A stretch of DNA of 64,000 bases, taken from the NCBI GenBank assembly GCA_963576725.1, contig OY755237.1:50427090-50491089 (forward strand), read 5' to 3'. The position numbers and the translations under genes are program-made. The notes below the pieces were generated by a model. It saw nothing but the letters and a program-made list of their open reading frames with translations, was not told the DNA's origin and searched no databases. Source of the DNA: Azorinus chamasolen. Lineage: Eukaryota > Mollusca > Bivalvia > Cardiida > Solecurtidae. How positions within the stretch are numbered: the stretch's first letter is position 1; every line of letters starts with the position of its first letter. Below are positions 56,480-64,000 of this stretch, piece by piece.

Positions 56480-56830
56480 GTGTCCCTCGTAGTGCCATAG
56501 AACCAAAATTACTCACCCATTCATCTAGTTTTCTATATCAATTTTAATGTTATATAACCTAATTAGTGTCGCAATACCATAGAGCCCTACCTGTTCACTC
56601 TGACTGTCTTTCCATCTATATATTCTGCGCTATTTGACCTATTTATTGTCGCAGTAACAATACCCATTTTTTTTATCAATTCATATATTAAGCACTATTT
56701 GACCTATTTAGGGTCGCAGTGCCATAGAGCCGAAACTTGCTCACCTCAATGCACTATATGTCATATTTAACATCACAGTGCCTAAGAGCCGAACTCGCTC
56801 TATCCTTCTGGATACCCATGTATCGTTGAA
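56480..56830. repeat. Imperfect tandem repeat, about 72-bp unit
   Basis: Five decayed units around CGCAGTGCCATAGAGCC with GCACTATTTGACCTATTTA. It lies directly upstream of the Naiad coding region and may belong to its 5' untranslated part. Confidence 0.5.
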
Positions 56831-59274
56831 CACATTATGGAACCCCTCTACTAATAAATAAATTATGAAGTCACCTACGAGCAAATTTCAAACATTAAAA
56901 CTACATTCTACGACATCTGTGCAAATTCCACAAAATAGTAATTTTAGATCGTTCCAACCTTCATTATTCACTAAACATTTATTCTGCAAAATTGTTTCAT
57001 CTACCTTCTGTTTCTATTAATTACTGTTTTCACAATGGCCCAAAAGTGGTACTTTCTCCGTTAAATAAATCAATTCAACATAATACTGTAGTTAATATGA
57101 TTCAAAATGTATCCAACCATTGATAGGTGCAATGCCAAGAGGTGTGTGTGCTGTAAGCATATATCTTGCAATTCTACCATTAAATCTACATTAAATCTAC
57201 AAATAATGGTAGAGTTTTTACCACAAAATTTACATCAAATATTAACTGTAAAACTTCTCATATGATTTACGTTTTAACATGAAATGCACCAATTTGTGGA
57301 ATACAATATGTAGGACAAACTGGACGCTCATTAAAAACTAGATTTCGTGAGCATACATATCAATGCCGTAAAATAAAGTAAACAAAAATCTATACCAGCA
57401 TTTTCGTAAATCGGGTCATTCATTTTAAAGATATTACAGTTCAGCCAGTTGAACATCTTGTTTATGATAATAATTCTACAACAGCATTAAATCTAAAGCT
57501 AGATTTACGGCAGAACTCAAATGGATATAAAATTACAGACACATTTTCCTTTAGGCCTAAATGACAACATACATGTATATCAAACTGGAAATATTTCTAA
57601 AGACCCAAATATTGATATATTTTACATTTGCTCAATTAGAAAACGAAAGACTAGATCACATGGTGTACGTAAAAACTGTAATATCAAACGCAAAGCTCGC
57701 CTGAAACGTCTGTTTTAGATTTACACAATATACGTCTGCATCCTGGTAAACAATACTAAACATACTATGCCCTCTATGTTGTTTTGTCTATTTTTTCCAT
57801 AAGAGACATTGACATAGAAGTGATCTAACGAAAAGATCCTTTGTTTAACACAGCTTCTTTCATTCAGAACTACACTCGGCATGTTCTTCGACCACACGTT
57901 GATTCAGTGTCTGACCACAACATATTTTTTGAAAATTCCATTGGTATAGATTTTATCGATCTACAATCAATATTTCGCGATAAAAACGTAATTAAGACCA
58001 TCCCAGCCCATTTCAAACATTTAGAATCTCCTATTATCTGCTACAAGTACAAAATACCTATTAGGAATACTATTTTTAATTATAATAAAATTGTATCGGA
58101 CCTTAATATTGTAATTAATACTCCTGTTAGTTGAAATTGTAATTCCTCTACGTTCTGTTACTCCGAGGCTGGTCATGTTATTACAGGCAATTTTGACATT
58201 ATCGAAGACAAGCGTCTTCGTACTTTATTACTTAAGGGACCTAAGTACAGACTACCTTCTTCGATAGATTTCGAAATCTGCTGTAGCAAACTTATAGAAT
58301 CTTTGTTAGACTTCAGTGCCAAATGGTGTCGCCGAGAACATGCAGACAATAATGCCCTTACAAAATGGATAAAACAAATTTCAAATACATGTATAATGGA
58401 TACACGTAGATCTATATCGTTTTACAAATCTAACATTCACCTTCTTCTCCCTAAACCTAGGACATGAGTTCGCTTATTAAAAAATAGTATACAAGAATTT
58501 CACTCTCTAAATACGTGTTTGTTCCAGCTGATAAAGCGTCAAACAATGTAATTATCGTTTGACGACTTTATTGTGTGGCTGTTTAAAACAAGAACTCACT
58601 AAGACAAAGTCATATATTGTGGTCTCTAAATCTGAAAATGACATAATATCTGAACATGTTAATAAATGTAAACAGTTCAATGCTGATATATTAATCACAC
58701 ATCATAAACTTCCGACAATGTACTGGATACCTAAACTCCATAAAATGCCATATAAATCACGCTTCATAGCAAACTCGGTCTCATGCACGACAACCACACT
58801 ATCCAAACTAATTACACCGTGTCTTACAGCGGTCAAAGAACATGTCAAGCGTTACTGTGATAAAGCTTATGAGAATTCAGGAATTAACCTTTTTAAAAAA
58901 AACTCCAATGAGCTTTTAACTAAATTAAAAATCAGGCAACACCAAGCTAACACTATAAGCGCATACGATTTTTCTACACTTTATACCACATTACCACAGG
59001 ATCTAATAAAGATCAAACTTACAAACCGTATAAATAAAAAATTTGCTAGAGAAAAAGTATCATTTATTGCCTGTAATTCTAGATATGCGTTCTTTACCAA
59101 TGACATAACAAGTAAATATACATGTACCTCGTGGACATGTTTAGATCTTTGTGACGCAATTACGTTTCTGTTAGACAATATATTTGTTCGGTTTGGTAAT
59201 TCTGTATATCGCCAGGTCATTGGTATTCCCATGGGAACCAACTGTGCTCCTTTAATTGCAGAATTGTTTTTATA

Positions 59275-60942
59275 CGCCCACCTAATAAAGGTGGTCGTAT
59301 ATTGTCGTGGCCCTGTCCATCCGTCCGTTCGTTCGTCCGTCAACATTTTGTTTGTCCGCTGTTTTCTCGGAAAACTATTTGACAGATATTAATGAAACTT
59401 CACACAAATGTTTAATGCATCAAGATCTGAATCTGAGTTGATTCTGAGGTTCTTTGGATTTGTCTTTTCGGAGTTATGGCCCTTGTCCTTAAAAAATAAT
59501 GCAAATAGTTTGTTCGCAGTTTTCTTGGAAAACTATTTGAGAGATATTAATGAAACTTCACACAAATGTTTAATGCATCAAGATCTGAAGCTGAGTCGAT
59601 TCTGAGGTTCATTGGATTTGTCATTTCGGAGTTATGGCCCTTGTACTTAAAACATAATGCAAATAGTTTGTTCGCTGTTTTCTGGGAAAACTATTTGAGA
59701 GATATTAATGAAACTTCACATAAATGTTTGATGCATCAAGATCTGAAGCTGAGTTGATTCTGAGGATCATTTGATTTTTCGTTTCAGAGTTATTGCCCTT
59801 GTCCTTAAAAAAAATAATGCAAATACATGCAAATACTTAATAGTTTGTTCACTGTTTTTTAGGAAAACTATTTGAGAGATATTAATGAAACTTCACACAA
59901 ATGTTTAATGCATCAAGATCTAAAGCTGAATCGATTCTGAGGTTCATTTAATTTGTCGTTTCGGAGTTATGGCCATTTTACTTTAAAAATAATGCAAATA
60001 TATGCATATAGTTTGTCCGCTGTTTTCTGGTCAAACTGTTTGACAGATATTAATGAAACTTTACACACATGTTTAATGCACCAAGACCTGAAAGAAGCTA
60101 AGTCAATTCTGAGGTTCATTTGATTTGTCGTTTCGGAGTTATGGCCCTTGCACTTAAAAAAAATAATGCAAATCTATGCAAATATGAGGATGGCCATAAC
60201 TTTTTCATTTGAAATGATATTTACTTCAATTTTTTTATATGGTTAAATCTTAATATGAATTTTCACATATATTGCGGGGTTTTTGATATGTCATTTTATT
60301 CTAAAGTTATGGTCCTTGAACTTTGTGTGTTTGTTGCTTTATTTGTCGGTCAACTTTTAGTTTGTCTGTTGTTTTCTGGGAAAATTATTAAAATGATATA
60401 AACGAAACTTAATAATTTCTGAAAGGAGGTGATCCCCCGAGAGCAAATATTGCAACACAAAAAGAGAAAATTGCAGACTCGGTTTTATTGAGTCTGTTCA
60501 TGAACAGTAATTGAAAGTGCAACACTGCTCACGCCCCCTAGCACCGGCTTAAGCGGTATTCAATTTTCAGAACAAGAAGTACTGAAATTCATGATCTCGA
60601 AGGATCAGAAGGTATAACAACACTGAAAATAGTTTTCCTAAACAGTGTTTTTTAATACAAATGTTTTAAGCAACAAAATCTGAAGCTGAGTTTATTTTGA
60701 GGTTCATTCAGTTTGTCTTTACAGAGTTATGGCCGTTGCACTTTACAAAAATCTGCAAATATGAGGATTAGCTGTAACTTTTTTATTTAATAAGATATTC
60801 ACTTCATTTTTTTTATAAATAGTATCTCCTTAATATGGAAATCAAGATCTGAAGCACAGATTAGAAAATGTCAACACTTATAAGGCATGTTGAATCAGAG
60901 AAAATTTGCAAGTGGGCGTATTATGTACCGTATGCGGTACTC
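59275..60942. mobile_element. Tandem-core element inserted in the Naiad RT
   Basis: TTGTTTTTATA (59264) and TTGTTTGTAT (60943) flank it as an imperfect target duplication inside the codons for LFLYCYE. ATACGCCCAC at the left faces GTGGGCGTAT (60912-60921) at the right. The core has about five units of about 158 bp (GTTTAATGCATCAAGATCTG, TTTCGGAGTTATGGCCCTTG, CTGTTTTCTGGGAAAACTAT). It begins with a CCGTCCGTTCGTTCGTCCGT run. The two 60-odd-codon frames at 59408-59757 are repeats. Confidence 0.75.
60412..60652. mobile_element. Nested insertion at TTAA within the tandem-core element
   Basis: Compared with the inverted copy near 63560, which reads AACTTAACACAAATG after complementing, this copy has AAACTTAA, about 230 extra bases (TAATTTCTGAAAGGAGG ... 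CAGTGTTTT), then TTAATACAAATG. A TTAA target duplication fits; inverted ends are not evident. Confidence 0.5.
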
Positions 60943-61259
60943 TTGTTTGTATTGTTATGAACGGGATTTTAAACTTAACCTTAAAACCGATTCACAGGCG
61001 GGTGTCATCAATGATTTTAACAATACAGCACGTTATTTAGACGACATATTTAATATTGATAACCCATATGTTGACTCTATGATAACCTCAATTTACAATG
61101 GAGAGCTCAAGCTAAATAAAGCAAATTATTAAACAATGGAACAATTTCCTCTGGAATTTATGACAAAAGAGATGATTTTAAAATACTTAATTACCCTCAT
61201 TTTGATGGGAATGTTCCCCGTGCTACGTGTTACGGTGTATACATTTCTCAGCTTATTAT

Positions 61260-61800
61260 GCCCCCCCCCCCATATTTACATGGCGGAGACTAATATTGTT
61301 TTCGTGAGCGTTGTCTGTCTGTCTGTCTGTCCGTCACACTTTTTGTCCGGACGATAACTTCAATATGCCTGATGCCAGTTGATTGAAACTTCATATATGG
61401 AAAGAGCATAATGAGAGGAAAGGTCATGTACAAGGTCCATAAATCTGGCTTAACTAATATAGGAGTTATTGTCCCATGTAAAAAAATCACACTTTTTTTG
61501 TCCGAACGATAACTCCTATATGGCTCATTCCATTGGATTGAAACTTCATATATGGAAAAATCATGACGAGAGAAAGTGTCATGCACAAGTTCCATAACTC
61601 TGGCTTATCTAATATTGGAGTTATTGCCCTTTGTAAAAAAAAATCACATTTTTTGTCAGGACGATAAATCCTATATGGCACATGCCATTGGAGTGAAACT
61701 TCATACATGGAAAGATCATGATAAGAGAAAATGTCATGCATAAGATTCTTAACTCGGGCTTCAATAAATTTAGAGTTCTTGCCCCTTGTACATTTGTTTA
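61260..61800. repeat. Tandem-core repeat, about 153-bp units
   Basis: Starts with a C run and GTCTGTCTGTCTGTCTGTCC. Units contain TTTTTGTCCGGACGATAACT, TTGAAACTTCATATATGGAA and AGGAGTTATTGTCCCATGTA. About 3.5 units. It truncates the Naiad at 61258. Confidence 0.75.
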
Positions 61801-61817
61801 ACGCTTTCTTGTCCGGT

Positions 61818-62437
61818 TATCTTAGCCGAGAAAAGCTTGGTGGGCAAAAAGACTGACAGCTGATATGTAAACAATAACAGAAACATTGACAGCACTTTGA
61901 AAACTTCTGTTAAAATTAATAAAAAATGATTATGGTGCAATCGTTGATGATAATTACATCGATAGTACGTGTAAAAACATAAACATGAACGGAAAATTGA
62001 TTCTGGAAGATGAATTTACACGATACAAAAATCTTTAATTGGAGTCGATTGTACAACAAATAACACGACAGGTCTACAATAAACTATTTGCCGACTATGT
62101 AACAAAAATAACAACAGTTTAACATGACAGCCTGTGGAATTGAAAGATATAAGCTTTTCAAAGCATGGGTAATACACAGTACAAAATTATAATCAGAAAA
62201 AGTTAAATATTGGTAAAATACACTTTGTAAGTATTAACTGTATTTGATATATAAAGGGTCATATCTAAAGGGTATAATTGATTAGAGTTACAAAAGTACA
62301 TGCATTTCTAAAGATGTGTCACAAAGTTCCTATCACAGGATACTATACTGTCAATTATGACAAAAACGTTATTTGTTGCAAATTTATATAAAATCATAAG
62401 GCGTGAGATTTCATCCAGAATTAAGAGTTGACATCGT
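61818..62437. repeat. Inverted-pair repeat, second copy
   Basis: Reverse complement of 30667-31297, sharing CTTAGCCGAGAAAAGCTTGG at its left end. The short TIR seen at 31320-31333 is not present here, so this copy is truncated or mobilised by another end. Confidence 0.75.
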
Positions 62438-62439
62438 AA

Positions 62440-63095
62440 TCACCGTATGTCAACAACTCCGGAAATAGCTAGGTAAAACTACTAAGCGAAGCGAAGAAAG
62501 TGATAAAACTGACCAACACCATGTAAGACAATTCCTTGTTATTTTAACTCTCATTATCTTAACCATCATAGATAAAGCACTACCGGGTCCATGAATCTTT
62601 GATTACTTCACTCAGGGTTTAAACTCTTGCATAAGTTGGCCATATCAGAATATTTAACCTGTAAAATGCTTCCCTAGTAGCGAGGAAAAGTCTACGCAAC
62701 TTGATATTTGGGTCTTATTTAAGGAAACTTGTATTTGTATATTCATGAATTAACTGCCGAATCGAAGCATATGCTTGTTTTGTTTTATGTACCAAAAATT
62801 GTATCTTTCCATACATTGTGTGAGAAGATATCACAAAATTCATATGTAGGAATGTGTACGGCGAATAGTTGTTACGGTGTACGGCGAATAGCGTTTCTGG
62901 TGATTTTTAGTGTACGGCGAATAGCTTCAACAGTTTTCGAAAGAAAATGCTTTTAATAAGGGTGGTATCTTAATCGACAGTGTCGAACAAGGACCCGTGA
63001 GTTAAATTACATTAAAAGGCTACTTAACAATTTATGAACATTGCTTTAGAGTTGGTCAATGTGCTCATTCAAGTTGAAGTTCTACTCTTAAGTGT
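62440..63095. other. Unassigned stretch with a thrice-repeated 14-bp word
   Basis: TGTACGGCGAATAG occurs at about 62857, 62878 and 62911. Otherwise nothing recognised. The 75-codon frame at 62729-62956 covers it without any motif. Confidence 0.4.
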
Positions 63096-63099
63096 AATA

Positions 63100-63235
63100 C
63101 TTATGGATTTTCATGAGTACGTTTCCTGCTTTGTGACATCCATCCGAAAGCAAATAGAGAAGAGAAATGAATCCGGTCCTACTATGTTTGCAAATGCTTA
63201 GATGTGTGTTTCTATACAGAAAAGGTTTGAGATTT
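63100..63235. repeat. Family B remnant
   Basis: GGATTTTCATGAGTACG, AAGCAAATAGAGAAGAGAAA and GGTCCTACTATGTTTGCAAA, with GAAAAGG near the end. Confidence 0.4.
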
Positions 63236-63283
63236 GTTTCTGACAAAAATATAGTAGAACCTGTCTTAACCGACCATCAACAA

Positions 63284-64000
63284 GAGTACTGCATACGGTA
63301 CATAATACGCCCACTTGCAAACTTTCTCTGATTCAACATGCCTTATATGTTGACATTTTCTAATCTGTGCTTCAGAACTTGATTCCCCTTATTAAGGTGA
63401 TACTATTTCTTAAAAAAAATGAAGTGAATATCTTATTAAATAAAAAAGTTACAGCTAATCCTCATTTTTGCAGTGCAACGGCCATAACTTTGTAAAGACA
63501 AACTGAATGAACCTCAAAATAAACTCAGCTTCAAATTTTGTTGAAAACATTTGTGTTAAGTTTCATTTATATCATTTTAATAGTTTTCCCAGAAAACAGA
63601 CAAACTAAACGTTGACCGACTAACAAAGCAACGAACACACGAAGTTCAAGGACCATAACTTTAGAATAAAATGACATATCAAAAGCCCCACAATATACGT
63701 GAAAATTCACATTAAGGTTTAACCATATAAAAAAATTGAAGTAAATATCATTTCAAATGAAAAAGTTATGGCCATCCTCATATTTGCATAGATTTGAATT
63801 ATTTTTTTAAGTGCAAGGGCCATAACTCCAAAACAACAAATCAAATGATCCTCAGAATCGACTTAGCTTCAGGTCTTGATGCATTAAACATGTGTATGAA
63901 GTTTCATTAATATCTGTCAAACAGTTTTGCCAGAAAACAGCGGACAATCTATATGCATATATTTGCATTATTTTTTAAGTAAAAGGGCAATAACTCTGAA
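63284..64000. repeat. Inverted copy of the tandem-core element at 59275-60942
   Basis: Begins AAGAGTACTGCATACGGTAC and ATAATACGCCCACTTGC, the complement of the right end at 60905-60942, then runs through the complement of the core units (CAAGGGCCATAACTCC, CTGTCAAACAGTTTTGCC). It continues past the window edge. Confidence 0.8.

Larger units (their letters stand above)
57010..61258 (+). mobile_element. Naiad-type Penelope-like element, copy 1, with in-frame TGA codons
   Basis: Domain order is N-terminal GIY-YIG endonuclease, CxC linker, then RT, the permuted order of the Naiad clade. 57118-57170: Cys-rich RCNAKRCVCCKHISC. 57246-57375: CKTSHMIYVLT, TGA (57280-57282), NAPICGIQYVGQTGRSLKTR and FREH. 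57380-57715: LYQHFRKSGHSF, QTHFPLGLNDNIH, then RKRKTRSHGVRKN. 57841-58134: linker ending NTPVS. TGA at 58132-58134 is followed by NCNSSTFCYSEAGHVITG, so the CxC motif reads TGA-Asn-Cys. 58465-58467 is another TGA, not at a cysteine position. 58506-58562: KYVFVPADKASNNVIIV then TGA. 58570-59274: RT with YWIPKLHKMPYKSRFIANS, YDFSTLYTTLP and GIPMGTNCAPLIAELFLY. After a 1.67-kb insertion, RT resumes at 60943 (CYERDF, ARYLDDIFN) and ends near 61258 at YGVYISQLI. At least five frameshifts make it non-functional. Confidence 0.85.

Noticed and set aside
58465..58467. Fourth in-frame TGA in the Naiad as another selenocysteine
   Set aside because: The second copy has Thr-type codons here and the family has no Cys at this place, so ordinary mutation is more likely.
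60423..60432. AAGGAGGTGAT resembling a ribosome binding site
   Set aside because: Eukaryotic repeat DNA with no frame after it.

Overview
The window is animal nuclear DNA, AT-rich, intron-bearing and dominated by transposable elements. The mix of elements suggests a bivalve mollusc, probably a heterodont (venerid-like) clam: dense TTAA-flanked hairpin MITEs, long terminal-inverted-repeat (TIR) elements with tandem-repeat cores, several non-LTR retrotransposons, and a Naiad-type Penelope-like element with in-frame TGA codons at cysteine positions. Species assignment is inference only.

Host genes are few. (1) A minus-strand gene of unknown function has four exons with compatible phases (11287-11302, 8771-8859, 7169-7559, 2939-3003) and continues off the left edge. 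(2) An intact heparan sulfate 3-O-sulfotransferase-like gene (52627-53613, +) has its whole coding region in one exon, with a MITE directly abutting its stop codon. (3) A probable orphan last coding exon lies at 52311-52424 (+). (4) A possible decayed exon at 24349-24839 (-) is interrupted by a TTAA MITE.

Layout. 0.7-12 kb: introns of the minus-strand gene packed with MITE families A, B and C and tandem-core elements. 12.4-18.3 kb and 26.6-31.5 kb: two diverged copies of one block, each with private insertions. 13.5-15.0 and 18.5-21.0 kb: two non-LTR retrotransposon remnants. 25.3-26.5 kb: TIR element. 28.9-31.3 kb: TIR element inserted in the second block. 33.4-38.8 kb: 5.4-kb minisatellite with 22-bp units. 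40.1-51.2 kb: an old array of 45-46-bp units split by a TIR element, a hAT-like MITE, a composite holding two hairpin elements, a mariner relic and a truncated Naiad, and a miniature LTR retroelement. 52.3-54.1 kb: host exons. 56-61.3 kb: a second Naiad with N-terminal GIY-YIG, CxC motif and RT, broken by a tandem-repeat element. 61.3-64 kb: more tandem-core and inverted repeats.

The two most notable items are (a) 48761-50780, a 433-bp (when stripped of insertions) LTR miniature with 144-bp LTRs, a 4-bp TATA target duplication, a tRNA-Lys-type primer binding site, and a complete tRNA-like cloverleaf with boxes A/B and a T5 terminator inside each LTR; and (b) the Naiad element at 57-61 kb, with TGA codons where three conserved cysteines are expected, one of them shared with the second Naiad copy at 47.56 kb. 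All readings were made by eye without database searches; repeat edges are approximate unless a target duplication is stated.
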